Positions 34,684 to 46,761 of a DNA stretch of 64,000 nucleotides are shown piece by piece; position 1 is the stretch's first letter, and the number at the start of each line of letters is the position of its first letter. Both the position numbers and the translations under genes were made by a program. Origin of the DNA: Adineta ricciae (taxonomy: Eukaryota > Rotifera > Eurotatoria > Adinetida > Adinetidae); the NCBI GenBank assembly GCA_905250025.1, contig CAJNOJ010000212.1:1-64000 (forward strand), given 5' to 3'. The notes beneath the pieces were generated by a model. That model ran no database searches, was not told where the DNA came from, and was given only the letters and a program-made list of their open reading frames with translations.

Positions 34684-37600
34684 ATGGTGACTGATTTCAG
34701 ATTGGCATTAATGTTTTTGTATTTTTGCGTGGGTATCATTATTTTTATTTTTCTGGTATGGTGTAGCCAAAGTAATCGTATGATGATCAAAGACACATAT
34801 ATGTTAAGGCTTTTTCATTTAGTCGACTCTAAAACTTCTGTGCACTTAACAACATCAAAACCAGTTTCTTCTGACCCACTACGCAAGTCGCCTGTTCATA
34901 CTGTCATGGAAGAGCCGTTCGTACCAAATATATCATTAGATGCACTATCAGAATCATCAATAGTGTCTACTGATGCTCCACTTCAAAATGAAATTGAATA
35001 TTCCGAAAGTTCTTATTCGACTTCTTGGCAGCCACAGTATTTGGAAGAACAGACTAAGATGATCAATTATGAAGCATTCAGTGATCCGATAATCAATGCA
35101 GTATATGTTTGTGATACACTGTCTAATCAATATAAAAGAACAAAACCAATAGCTTCGACTTTTACGATGGTGAATCAAACAGAAGGAGTATTCTCTTACG
35201 AAACATATATGTCCTACATTCTTTCATGGGATCCTGTTTGGCTTAATGAATCCCGTAAGAACGAAACTATTTTGTAATTTCACACAAGATTATCATTTTG
35301 AAGGTCTGAAACCTGGTGTTTTGTATAAAGATTATTGTACAGATAATCGCTCAGCAACTTCAGTAAAGCAACGATATACATCGTTCAGTGATTATGAATC
35401 AGCACATTTACCTTGTCTTCTTGAAGAAACATGGCAAAATGTATATCAACACAGTTCTCGAAGAGAGAGTCAATTTTGTTTTCATTGTGTTTAGGTAAAA
35501 CAAGACATTCACGAGCGTTTAGAACAAAATAAAGGTAAACCACCAACGATATGTCAAGCATACATAGTTCGAACAGAAGTAAAACGAAAAATTGGTTTGA
35601 TGGAATTACATTGTCAAAGTAAGGATTCGAGCGGATTTCAATAGATCTAAATCAGACTTTTTCATGTAGTTCTTACAGTGGATGATGATCCCATGCAGCC
35701 AAGATACGATGATCTTCTACTCATCACGGCTTCCCGTGACCAACAATTCTTTGGCATACTACAGAAACAAAAGCTTGTTTCTAATCGTAAATTCATTCAT
35801 CCAATGTTAGGTAAGTATGTGTGGATGTAAAGAAATGCTTTCTGTTGAATTTTCTATTTTGCTTTTTCATAGCTTTTGATCCTCGTTTGAATACTAGACC
35901 ATCAGAAATAGTTTGTATTGAACTAACAATCGGCATTGTTTTGAAGCGTTCGCCGCTAATTACTGGTTCGTGTATTCATGTGCAGGTAAATGAAATAGAA
36001 CTTCGAACAAACTTCAGTGAATACTTCCGCTATTGAAATAGGTGATGGCATCGCTTGTTTCGAATCTGCGTCGGTTCCGAGCTTTGTCTTTGCTTCCTTC
36101 GTTACCTTTGGTGTCAGAGCTTCTCTCTCCTTCAGTCGACGATATGATCTTCCGAGTAAACTTACCACATCTACCACAGATCGATATGGAAAACATTGGG
36201 GTAAGAAAACTGTTTGCGCTCTTTGACAAACGCTATCACGAGGAGTTAAGGCAAAGAATGCAGCTCAGTACCAAGTGATAAATGAGGCTGTATCTATCGT
36301 TTGCCGACCACGACGGAATTCATCTCGTGTCTACGTCGTACAAGGACCTCCTGGCACAGGTAAAGGAAAAAATATTTAACTCTCTTGATTTCTTGACTAT
36401 TTCATATTCGAGGCAAATCTCACACCATTGTTAATGTTGTAAAATCGATAAATCAAGTAAAAAACACCTTGCCAGTCATTTACACGAAAGTACTTAAACG
36501 GCTTTTTAGCAATGGAATTTGATGAGAAAGCGGAAGAAACTGCGTATTCTTGTATGCACTCCTTCGAATGGTGCATGTGATGACCTTACACAAAGACTCG
36601 CCAAAATAGATGGTCAATAGAACTGAGATAAACACTATTCATATTCCTACATTTTCTCGTTTATTCAGATCTCATCGTAGCTCGTGCTGGTCATAATGAA
36701 TATACAGACACCTCTTGCGTGTCTTTGTTCAAATCAACGATGCTCGAAGAAATCATTGAACAACTTTCACCACTCGGTATGTTGGATTTTTAGAAAAACC
36801 TTTGTTTATCTATGTTAAATAGAATTCTATTCGTCGACAAATACATGTCCAAGAGAGTTAAATTTACTGAAACAAAGAGATTTAGAAGAAGCGAATGTGG
36901 TTGTCTCAACGTTAAACTACGTTGGAAACTCAATTTTTGATCCATTTTCTTGCGATAAAAGTCAGACTCTATGTTTCGACTGTTTAATTATTGATGAAGT
37001 GGGCCAGTCTCTCGAAATCGACACATTTATTCCTTTACGTCTGCTCATCAGATGTGTGTTGCTTTTTGGTGATCCCGAACAATTGCCGCCCACTGTTCTA
37101 TCGCGCAATGCACAAAGTGCCAATTTCAATCAATCACTTATCGAACGTCTCTATTCCATCTTCAGATCTACCGGTTTGATACGTATGTTAAACATTGTAA
37201 GCACCAGGCTTTTTTGGTCAACTATAAAACATGTTCAGACTTTTAGCAATATCGAATGGCGGAGCCAATATGTCAATTTCCTTCGAGACATATTTACAAT
37301 GGACAGCTTTTGACTGATGAATTGGTACAAGAGGAGCGGTTAGATTTAACAAATCGTGCGTTGATATACAACACTGTTTCATTTAACTTTGATTTAGTGC
37401 TCTTTTTCGTTTAAAACCTTATGGTTTCATTAATGTCGCAGAAAGCCGGGACGAACTCGATCCCATCTCTCAGTCTTACTTTAACCAAGAAGAAGCTCAG
37501 TGTATTGCTGACCTTATTCACTACTTGACACAACGAGGTTTGATAGAACTGTCATCCATTAGTATAATTACTCCATATCGAGCACAGTTAGCACTAATTT

Positions 37601-38031
37601 CAAAGCAAGTTGGTTCCTGTCTAGACATCGGTAATGATACTGTAGCGTGCGACATGCATCCCGTATACAAAATGTACTTTAGGGACAGTTGATGGATTTC
37701 AAGGACGAGAAAAAGATATCATTTTGATTTCCACTGTTCGCACTTGTGGTGACAAATGTGGACAACAAAGTATTGGATTCGTAGCTGATCGACGTCGACT
37801 CAATGTAGCAGTGACTCGAGGCAAATATGCTGTGTACATCATCGGACATGCGAAATCATTAAATGTAAGTCGTATCCATCAATAAATGGACTACACAGTA
37901 TAAAATAAATCATTCCTAACTACTTTTAGGTCAATAAAGACTGGCGTTCGCTCATTCGCAATGCAAGACGGCGTCGATGCATCCTTAACTATAAAAAATA
38001 TGAGGATTTTGATTGGCTATACCGATTATAG
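34684..38031 (+). pseudogene. Senataxin/UPF1-like SF1 helicase, frameshifted (haplotype B)
   Basis: At least eleven exons with introns of about 50-60 nt. The pre-helicase region contains QRYTSFSDYESAHLPCLLEE, which resembles the senataxin segment before the motor. Exon 5 has VSNLRRFRALSLL. Motor motifs are GPPGTGK (split by an intron at 36360-36412), VCTPSNGACDDL, DEVGQ (normally DEAGQ), FGDPEQLPPTVLS, NIQYRMAEPICQFPS (a joint across 37180-37246), ITPYRAQLALI, VDGFQGREKDIILIS and RRRLNVAVTRGK. The family unwinds RNA-DNA hybrids or RNA. Oddly, exon 1 starts with a hydrophobic stretch (LALMFLYFCVGIIIFIFLVW). An extra base near 35271 creates ATTTTGTAA, a stop plus frameshift that haplotype A lacks, so this copy is probably not fully functional. 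Confidence 0.8.
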
Positions 38032-38687
38032 CTTAGTTAACGGGTTTTTTAATAAACAAAATATAATAGCACAACGTCATTTGTGTACTCACCCATTATT
38101 ATTTTCTGATATCACGATGAAGTCGATGACCTAGGTGCTGGTTCACCAATCATCATGTTTTTTTTTCTAGTCACAGCAGAATATGTCCGTTTGAAGAAAA
38201 ATAGAGACGCCCTACAAACATAGGAAAGGATACCAGTTTTCAGAAAAGGATTCATTGAGAGCTAATGGCTAAAGATCGTTGCATATTATGAACAGCGTTC
38301 TCGTTGAAATCGTATCCCATAATTATTGTTGTCAGCCGTGTTAACAAGGAAAAAAGGTTATGTTGCTTAACAAAATATCGAAGAACGGTGAATAGAATGC
38401 TTTTTAGGAACAAATTGCCTAAAAGTATTGTTAAAAGGTTAATATCAATAGAATTCTGGCCTGGCGTATATGAGGGGACGTGCAGATGTACGTATACTCC
38501 TAACGATCACTATAACACATGCACACACGAAGTTTTCTTGTCTTTCTGTTAAATCGAAAGGGAAATGAAAAAGTTTCCAAATAAACAAATTAAAAATTGA
38601 AGATACCATGATAAACATCGATGAAAGTCATGTGTCCATACAGTATCACGCTAACAACACCGCTTCGTTCTTCTTTCGTCAACAATT
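38032..38687. other. Intergenic, no gene seen
   Basis: Spacer between the helicase stop and the ADP-ribosyltransferase gene. About 200 bases (roughly 38113-38310) are missing from haplotype A (60691-61148). The 82-codon frame at 38304 is not conserved there. Confidence 0.45.
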
Positions 38688-40822
38688 TTGACGATTGTCA
38701 ACAGTAATATGATCCCCTCTGCGATTTTCGTCTTGCTAAGTCATGATGAAAATAAATATTCTGGTTCTTTTCGATATTCTATACGATTACTTTTCGAAGC
38801 TACAATGATCAACAGAAAATTTATGAGAATGAGATCAACACAACGAGCAAGTGCACGTCACTGTGTCGGCATAGACAAAATCCAAAATGTACTTGTAGTA
38901 TGGTTGGATAATAATATCAATAATAGCAGTACTGATTGTCGAAATACAACGTCACAACTCCAACGTGCTATTCATGATCTACATATTTACAAAGACTGTG
39001 ATGCATGTATCGATTTTATCGAAACTATCGAAGATCGTAAGATTTGTCTAATCACATCTGGTTCACTTGGCCAACAGATCTTATCTCGAGTGCATGACAT
39101 GTCTCAAATAGATTCAATTTTTGTTTTTTGTGGTAATAGACAGCGACACGAGCAATGGACTGGTGAGTGGCCCAAAATAAAAGGACTTTTCACAGATATT
39201 AAATCTATTAGTGATGCTCTCAAGCAAGCAGTTCGACAATGTGAGCAAAACGCCATATCTATTAGTTTTGTCACAAGTGATAAACGATTGAATCAGCTGG
39301 ACCCGTCTTTCATGTATACACAAATATTCAAAGAAATATTGTTGACCATCAAATTTGATGATATATATATGAAACAATACGCGAACTACTGTCGTGAAGT
39401 GTTCGCAGGCAATAAAGCGGAGCTGAAGAATATCAAGCGATTCAAACGAAAATATCACAGAAAAACACCGATCTGGTGGTATACTCTTGAAAGTTTCTTG
39501 TATCCCATGTTGAATCGTGCGATACGATTAATGATCGGCGACATCTTAACAAGAATGGGCTTCTTCATCAATGATCTGCATCAACAAATACAACGACTAC
39601 ACCAAGAACAAAATATTACTGAAATCTTTACAGTTTATCGTGGACAAGGTCTATCCAAGGATGATTTTGAGCAATTACAGCAGAACAAGAGAGGGATAAT
39701 GTCATTCAATAACTTTCTCTCGACTAGTAGATTTTACGACATTGCATTTCACTTTGCACGAAAGAATGCAAACAATCCTCATTTGATGGGAATTGTTTTT
39801 GTCATGGAAATCAATCCGACGCAATCAACGATATCATTCGCGTCGGTCCGAAACATCAGTGCAATCGCACGGGAGGATGAAGTATTATTTTCTATGCATA
39901 GTGTATTTCGAATTGATGACGTCAAACAAATAGGTGAAAATGCGAGAATATTCGAAGTGCATTTGACACTCACGAATGATAAGGATAAACAATTAAATGA
40001 GCTTACCGAACACATGCGAGAAGAGAGCTTTCCCGATGAGGACGGATGGTATAGAATGGGTCTATTGCTGGAAAGAGTGGGCCAAAATAATAAGGCTGAA
40101 GAAGTCTACCAAATGTTACTTGATCGAGAAACAAAGAAAAGTGGAAAAGCATTAATTTACAATCAACTTGGTTCAATTGAATATAATCGAGGAGAATACC
40201 AGAAAGCAATCGTATACTATGAAAAATCACTTGCTATCAATGAAAACAGTCTTTCTTCCACTGATCCCGAATTAGCCAAATCGTACAACAACATCGGTAA
40301 TGTTTATTTTAATGTCGGTGACCATCGAAGGGCGCTCCAATCTCACGAGAAGGCACTTGCTATTTTGCAACAAGCACTTGTTCCAAATCATCCAACGTTG
40401 GCTTCATTATACAACAACATCGGTGCCGTATATTCGATGACGGGTGACTGTGGCAAGGCACTTTCATACTATGAAAAAGCGCTTGCGATTCAGCAACAAT
40501 CGCTTCCTCCCACTCACCCTCATTTAGCAATGTCACACACCAACATCGCCAATATGTACAACACGATGTGTGATTATAGAAAAGCACTTGCATCGCATGA
40601 AAAGTCCTTGTACTTTAACAACAATCGCTTCCACTAAACCATCCTGATTTGGCGATGTCACACAATAACATTGGCGTGATGTATGATAATATGAAAGATT
40701 ACCCCAAAGCTTGTGCACATTTCGAATGTGCTCTGCAAATCGCACATCAAACATTACCTTCACATCATCCCAAACTTTGCGAATACAAAAGTAATCTTGA
40801 ACACGCGAAAACGAAATGTTGA
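38688..40822 (+). pseudogene. ADP-ribosyltransferase-TPR, 3'-frameshifted (haplotype B)
   Basis: Same gene as 61149-63284. The transferase domain is intact, with R318 in FTVYRGQGL, S345-T346-S347 in FLSTSRFYD, and E396-x-E398 in REDEVLF, the R-S-ExE signature of arginine-specific mono-ADP-ribosyltransferases. Four TPR units follow. One A is missing near 40600 (GAAAAGT for GAAAAAGT), so the frame ends at 40637 after 649 residues. The fifth TPR and the natural end (to 40822) are present but out of frame. AATAAA at 40877-40882. A shortened but active enzyme is possible. Confidence 0.8.
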
Positions 40823-41280
40823 GACTGGATAGTATCACGTATGTAACGATGTTGAAATTTTTACTAAGTGAACTACAATAAAATTATGACTCCTTTTGTA
40901 AAAAAACGTTTTGTAGTTGAAGTTTGCGTGAATCTCAACTTATTCGGTAATATTGGAATCTTATTCGACATTTAAGGCACATCGAAATCTTTGTCTAATA
41001 CTGAACAAAACAGTGTTTTTCTTTTAAATTAGTTCATACCATACGAACACGGTTTTACTTGACACTGCTAACAAACTTGCGTGGTAGATTTCTTAGAAGA
41101 AAATATACAACATCGTTATGATTATGTTTTGTTAGTTTGAAGTACGCGAATGAGCGAAGGTTTTTTCTTTCAATAGTTCGTCATCATGGACAAACTAGAC
41201 AGGTTGTTTGATTATATATATCTATAGGAGAGTAGAAAAAAGAACATGGCAAAATATTCTAGTGCATGTTGTCAATATCA
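40823..41280. other. Intergenic, no gene seen
   Basis: Spacer after the ADP-ribosyltransferase gene with its polyadenylation signal. No conserved frame. Confidence 0.4.
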
Positions 41281-41590
41281 ATTTCCTTGAACAAGGTTAA
41301 GCAATTGTTGCACAGCATTGTAAAGTACAGTGGTAGAGCCAAGATATTGCTGAACTAAACCCGAAGACTGACTTGATCACTGATCACACTTTGAGCGAGT
41401 GCTTGCAATTGACCAGGTGAAACATTGCCGGCAACACCTTAGAGTTAGCTGAGCACGTTTTAAACACAATAGGTTTCTGTTTTAAGTTTGGCAGTGAAGC
41501 GATGACATTACTCTTTATTGACCAAGAAAATCTTGGACACCATTGGCTCCATTGAGAAAAGGTAAGAGTAAATCCAATTGAAAGACGCAT
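41281..41590 (-). pseudogene. Relic of the secreted-repeat gene (haplotype B)
   Basis: From ATG at 41590 the signal-peptide start MRLSIGFTLTF is followed directly by sequence matching the second exon (NGxxxQDFLGQ in another frame). Short pieces of the last repeat exon follow, ending in AVQQLLNLVQGN near 41285-41320. Most repeat exons are deleted and the frame is broken. This is a tandem paralogue of 21586-23106, shared with haplotype A (63607-63815). Confidence 0.7.
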
Positions 41591-43140
41591 GTTGGGAGAT
41601 ACTTCAGTAGTAAATTGACAGAAGAATCGTTAGATTTCATGTCAGCTTTAATACAATCGTTTGACAAGAAACAAACGGACAGATTCATTCGCGCATCTAG
41701 TGGGATTTAATCACTATCACGAGTTGATTTTTGTTAAGAACACAGTGGCATTTGTTGAAAAGATAGAACGTCGAATGTGCCTGTCACTAATGGATAGAAT
41801 GAGAACTGGACTCGGATAGGAGTCCACGAAAAATAATTTTTTGTGGACGAAGATAAGAATGTACGAAATAAAGATTAATTCAAGGCGATGTATGATTTAT
41901 ACGTAAATATGTGTGAATAGATCATTAAGGAATCAGTTTAAAAAAATAACATTCAATAGGATATTGTATCGTTTCCTTCATATCACTTACAGTAACATGC
42001 GCTGTGTCTTCGTGATTAGAAATCATCGTATGCCGCATATTTTTTGCATTTTTGTATGAAGATTAAAGATGGATGATATCGAATACGATCACATTCTATT
42101 CGATTTTGTTCGTTCGCTCTTTTCAATCATTTTCTCCTTTCTTCTTTGGTCGCATACATACCAGTCATTCAATACTTATAGTACGCGACTCAAATATTTG
42201 CATAGTTTTTATTTTAGTACAGCTCATACTACACTTAAATATGTACGTATATACTTTTTTTATGTTAGTTATTGAATAACAATGAAGTACTTGTACAGCA
42301 TCTGTTATAGACAAAAAAATAGTACGGACAAGAGAGCTCGTGGGATAGTACAAGTATGTTCAATTGTATAAATTTCACTCAAGCAATATGAACGCGAACG
42401 CGACTCAACAGAGAAAAACAAGTGTACTTGAATCATGCGCAAAGACACCGAACGTAAAATTGATCTAAATGTTCATAAATGAATCGAATGAAGCTTCTTT
42501 TGCTGACGTTACTTTTATTTCTAACGTCATTAGTTGCATATGTTCATCGAGATATAAAGATTTGACAAGCCATAGGCAAGAAACTAAACATGAATTATAA
42601 ATGAATAACAAAATAAATCGCTATTAGTGCGAAAGTCATTTTTCTTGATATGAAAGCGAAATTTTAATATTAACACTCGATGATATATGAAGTCAATCGT
42701 CCAAAAACGGTTAAACGAAACGTTTACACAGAAATATCTGGTGGATTGAGTATTGCATTGAAACACTGTTACTTTCGAGATTATGGAATTATAGAGATGG
42801 GAAACGAAAGCTAAAAGATAATATCAGTTCAGTGTAAATGTGTTCATACTTGATGTACACTCTGAAGATATTCTTTAGGGAGTAATAAAACAAGGGACTC
42901 TCATACTCTATTTATCTCACACCGAACAAGTATGACTCTATCCGGCATACTCGAACACTTTATATGGAAATCAAAACAATGTATTTAATCATGTTTTATT
43001 GTAAGGCTTTATTTTCGTTATTAAATATCAGCGCTAACTAAGAGTTAAATGAAAATCTAATAGAAATAGTAGGAAAAAAAATCAGGCTGTATTGTAAGAT
43101 AGCTGCAAAAAGAAAATGTTTTCAAAGCATGTAGAGTGTT
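41591..43140. other. Intergenic, no gene seen
   Basis: AT-rich sequence. The short frames at 42069-42353 overlap on both strands and are compositionally biased. Up to about 41780 it aligns with the end of haplotype A. Beyond that there is nothing to compare. No RNA gene seen. Confidence 0.4.
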
Positions 43141-43674
43141 TTATAACTTGGCTTCAGTACTACTAAAACCAGTAGAACCAACATTAGAACCATTGCCAGT
43201 ACCGTATGAGTACGATGACGATTTATAGCTTACCGAACGAAAACCACTATTTTCGTCGTCACTATAACCACCTCGGTAACCAGTACTAACAGTACTTCCT
43301 ATAATATGCAAAAAAGAGACAATTGTTAATTTAGAGATGCAAGATAAATATGATGATGAATTCTTACCTAAAGTAGTTTCAGCATCAGCACCATAGGAGA
43401 TATCTGAGCTAAGATATCTTGAACTAGAACCTGATGTAATACCCACTGGAATGGACTTAATACATGAAAGGAATAAATGAGAAAGAGATGTAAACAATCC
43501 ATGTATACGTACGATATCTTCAACTACACCAGCAGCACGAACTTGCCGTATCAGAGTGTCAGTATCAAGTAATTCATTTCCATAACGCGAAATATACGTT
43601 CTCGGATTTTCTTGAGTAACGCCCAATTGTTGAAATTTGCGAACAACTTGGGCGCTAGTCGGTTCATATTGGAT
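43141..43674 (-). CDS. 3' end of an uncharacterised gene, cut by gap
   Basis: Three exons fit. A 5'-truncated exon runs from the gap to about 43520 (EPTSAQVVRKFQQLG, then TQENPRTYISRYGNE and TDTLIRQVRAAGVVEDI). The second is about 43454-43377 (LGITSGSSSRYLSSDISYGA). The last is about 43302-43141 (STVSTGYRGGYSDDENSGFR, then a Ser/Tyr/Gly-rich tail ending STEAKL). Splice sites are GT..AG with phase 1 joints. The first part looks like a small folded helical segment and the tail is disordered. I do not recognise the family. It abuts the n at 43675, beyond which a different gene (alkyl sulfatase) starts. Confidence 0.5.
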   Translation of the reverse strand: MQYEPTSAQVVRKFQQLGVTQENPRTYISRYGNELLDTDTLIRQVRAAGVVEDIVRIHGLFTSLSHLFLSCIKSIPVGITSGSSSRYLSSDISYGADAETTLGKNSSSYLSCISKLTIVSFLHIIGSTVSTGYRGGYSDDENSGFRSVSYKSSSYSYGTGNGSNVGSTGFSSTEAKL

Positions 43675-43675
43675 N
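43675..43675. other. Single n, junction between non-homologous neighbours
   Basis: The left flank belongs to the uncharacterised gene. The right flank matches position 20185 inside the alkyl-sulfatase gene. The junction joins the end of block B to the start of block A2. Confidence 0.9.
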
Positions 43676-44650
43676 CAAACTTGACCAAGTTCTCTGCATG
43701 CGTCTTCGGTGCATCCTTGTGCAAATCCGATGTTTTTCCACTAAACCAACCTAAATATCGATCAAATACCGCACGAATGGTCCTAAACAAAACACGAAGC
43801 ACAGTTTGCAAGAGTCACTCTCAATCTGCCTCTTACCATTGAACAGTTCCATAGAATTGTTGCAAATACGGATGTTGATTGAGCTTCTTCGGTAATTGAA
43901 CCAATTGATTTCCGATGATTTCATCCGGTGTCAAACCTTTATTAATACATCGAATTGTTTGATCGTGAACAAACTGAACCGCATCCCGATAGAGTGTAAT
44001 TGTTTGATAAATTTCATCTTTTCCAACCATTGGCTTCGTATGCGATGGAATTAGATATTCTGCGCGCAGATTTCTCATTAAATCTAACGAAGCAATCCAT
44101 TGTATGGGATCGCGCGTTGTTGTTCCACGTATGGCATAAATATTTGGAAATGCTTTGTAAATATTATCTGCAGCCAATAGAACATTTTCATTTGGCATGT
44201 GCACAACAATTTGATCATCGCTTTCGCCTGGTCCGTGATATAGAATCATTCATTGTTTTATCAAGAATTTCCAATGTTTTTGCATGTGAGTAGACTTTCG
44301 TCGTTTCATTAGCAAATACCTCGGCGCCGAAAACATGATCCGAATGATTGTGTGTATAAATAATTGCAACGACTGGCTTCGATGAGATTTTATCAAAGTC
44401 CTTCTTCACATCTTCAGCACTTTCACGCGATTCCAGCGTATCAACAATAATATTTCCATCGTTTCCTTCGATTAATATTGAATTAGCCAATCCATATCCA
44501 ATTGCACAATGGATACCAGGTAGAACAGTTATAACTTAAGAATACTATTTCAATTCAGAAGTTTACAAAAGAAATAAAGTTACTTTGTTTGGTAAATTCT
44601 TCATTGTGTTTCAACAAACATTCCACAGGGTCACTATGATCAACAGGCAT
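43676..44650 (-). pseudogene. Alkyl sulfatase, 5' part (haplotype A), with deletion
   Basis: Counterpart of 20185-21349. It has the start ATG at 44650, the same intron positions, the metal motif THNHSDH and the RYLGWFSG hallmark. A deletion of about 191 bp near 44248 (equivalent to roughly 20758-20948) removes the segment between TMN and the LILYH strand. 191 is not a multiple of three, so the frame is broken. The 3' part of this copy appears to be 11442-12005. Confidence 0.85.
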
Positions 44651-44891
44651 GATTTTATGTGAAATAGAACAGTTTGTTTTTCGAATTTATAGATAGATAC
44701 GAGAGAAAGAGAAAAACAGATTATTTATATATTACGTCCTTCGAAGACGTGTGACATAGTCAGTAATATGTTTGATTACGCTCACCGCGTGATAAGAACG
44801 AGAAAAAAAATCGATGTTATACGACTCGATGTTATTTATTCGACAGAAAGGAGAAAAACAAAACCATTACAAGAAAATCTAGCGAACGTTC

Positions 44892-46414
44892 TCAGTGTCC
44901 TTGACTGAGAGCAACTAATTGTTGAACAGCGTTAACGACAGCATTGTAAAGTTCAGTATTGGAGCCAAGATATTGTTGAACTTGGGTTAATAATTGACTT
45001 GCAGCTGTGTTTACGTCGACTTGACCAATGAAAACACTTTGAGCAAGTTGAGCAGCTTGTTGATCGAGTGTTTGTAATTGAGCTTGCGAAAGTGCATTAG
45101 TAACTTGTTGACTGAGGCCTTGAAATTGACTGAGTACATTCTAAAACCCCAAAACTTTAGTTTTAAGTATAAGTAACAAAGTGATGAAATTACTCCGTAT
45201 TGGGCAAGGAGTCCTTGCAAATTGTTGCCTAGTGGAAGACTTTTTTTATTTGCTGGACGAGTCAATTTGTCACTAACAAAGTTAATCAATTGTTGAGCAC
45301 CATTAAAGAAAGCATTGAGATATTCATTGTCCGTGTCGAACGATTGTTGAACGAGAAGCAATAATTCATTGGCAGCAACTTTAGCTTCGACTTTACCACT
45401 GAGAACACTGTGAACAAGTTGAGAAAAGACTTCACTAAGTGCTTGTAATTGTTCAAATGTGAATGTATTGGCAAAATGTTCCACATTTGTTTGAAGTTCG
45501 TTTACTGAACTCTAAATGGAGTCAAATTAGAACGAGAAAAACGCGTAAAGGGATGTGATTACTTCGATTTGACCAATAACTTCTTGGGTATGAGGTAAGA
45601 TTTCACTAACGAAGTTGATTAATTGTTGAGAACCAGTGACAAATGTCTTGACGAATCCATTTTCTGAACCAAATGTTTGCTCAATGAGGAGCAGTAATTC
45701 ATTGGCCGCAATTTTAGCATCGACTTGACCATTGATAATGCTTTCGACGAGTTGAAAGCATATTTTGCTGACTTCTTCGATTTTCTTGGGATCGAATGTA
45801 TTGGCAAATTGTTGAGCAGCATTTTGGAATTGGTTCATTGCATTCTAAAAGAAGGTCAATGCAAAACGAGAAACGAAACCAAAGAGAAATGATCGTACTT
45901 GGACTTGGTCAAAAAATCCTTGAAACGGGTTGAATTTACCACGTGTGCTGATTGCTGGACGTGTTAAACCTGCACCATTAAGATTAAACAATTGCTGAAC
46001 TTCGCTCAATAATTGACTGGCGGCTGTGTTTGCATCGATTTTATTACTGAGGACATTCTGAGCGAGTTGAAAAGCTTGTTCAGTAAGTGTTTGCAATTGA
46101 GCTGGTGTCAAGTTAGTAGCAGCTTGTTGAGCGAGATTTTGAAATTGACTGATTAAATCCTAATAAAAGAGATTAATCTTATAAGCAATCGAAAATAAAT
46201 CCGGATAGTGTTACTCCGTATTGAGCAAGAAGGCCTTGTAAACCACTGAATTGATTTGGGAGAACCTAGATGAATGTGAGGAGAAGATAGATGAATAGAT
46301 TTTAAGGAGAATGTCGATCTTTACTGGTTGGAAAGGAAGTTGATTGAAGAGAGGGTTGCTTTGTACGAAAGCAACTGTAGTAAAGACAAAAACGAATCCG
46401 ACTGAAAGACGCAT
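44892..46414 (-). CDS. Secreted protein of four exon-encoded helical repeats (haplotype A)
   Basis: Same six-exon structure as 21586-23106. Exon 1 starts MRLSVGFVFVFTTVAFVQS at 46414, the second exon encodes a short LQGLLAQYG linker, and four repeat exons end at the stop at 44892-44894. No frameshift or stop is seen within the exons, and the splice sites are conserved. Differences are mostly conservative (for example Ser to Asn in the AAxELLLL motif). Both copies of this gene are intact, unlike most neighbours. Confidence 0.75.
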
Positions 46415-46761
46415 ATTGAAAAATATTTCAGCAGAAAACTGATTGAAAAATCGGTAGGCTTTGTTACCGGTTTTTATACCTTCGCCCGCAAAAGGACTTA
46501 AAACGTAGATTTATTCGAGCATCTGGTAAAATTTAATCATTATCATGTGCTGATTCGGTATTCAAGTTCATGTCAACCTTTGACGAGAAAGCAGGACTGA
46601 AAGAAAAACAAATATATACATTGGGTACTAATGAAATCCGATCGATTTTATTTCTATCCAGTCCTGTCCGTTGCTTTTAAGCCTTTTTCAATTGTATTTT
46701 TGGAAATGTTTTTGATTTCAAAAGTCGATACACGCAAAGACATGGACTCTGATTTATTTGC

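Larger units (their letters stand above)
12072..43674. repeat. Second collinear copy of the locus (block B)
   Basis: Positions 12072-20125 align with 4012-12005, and 20185 to about 41780 align with 43676-64000, in the same order and orientation. By eye the copies differ by a few substitutions per hundred bases in coding regions, plus indels. Private differences include a mariner element in B (17093-18393), a promoter-region deletion in B near 12993, a 191-bp deletion in A near 44248, and about 520 bases of helicase missing from A at the n in 60275. The stretch 41781-43674 has no counterpart in the window, because A ends at 64000. Confidence 0.9.

Noticed and set aside
42069..42353. Overlapping frames on both strands
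   Set aside because: Phe/Tyr/Ser-rich translations from a T-rich tract. Three frames overlap and none has gene features.
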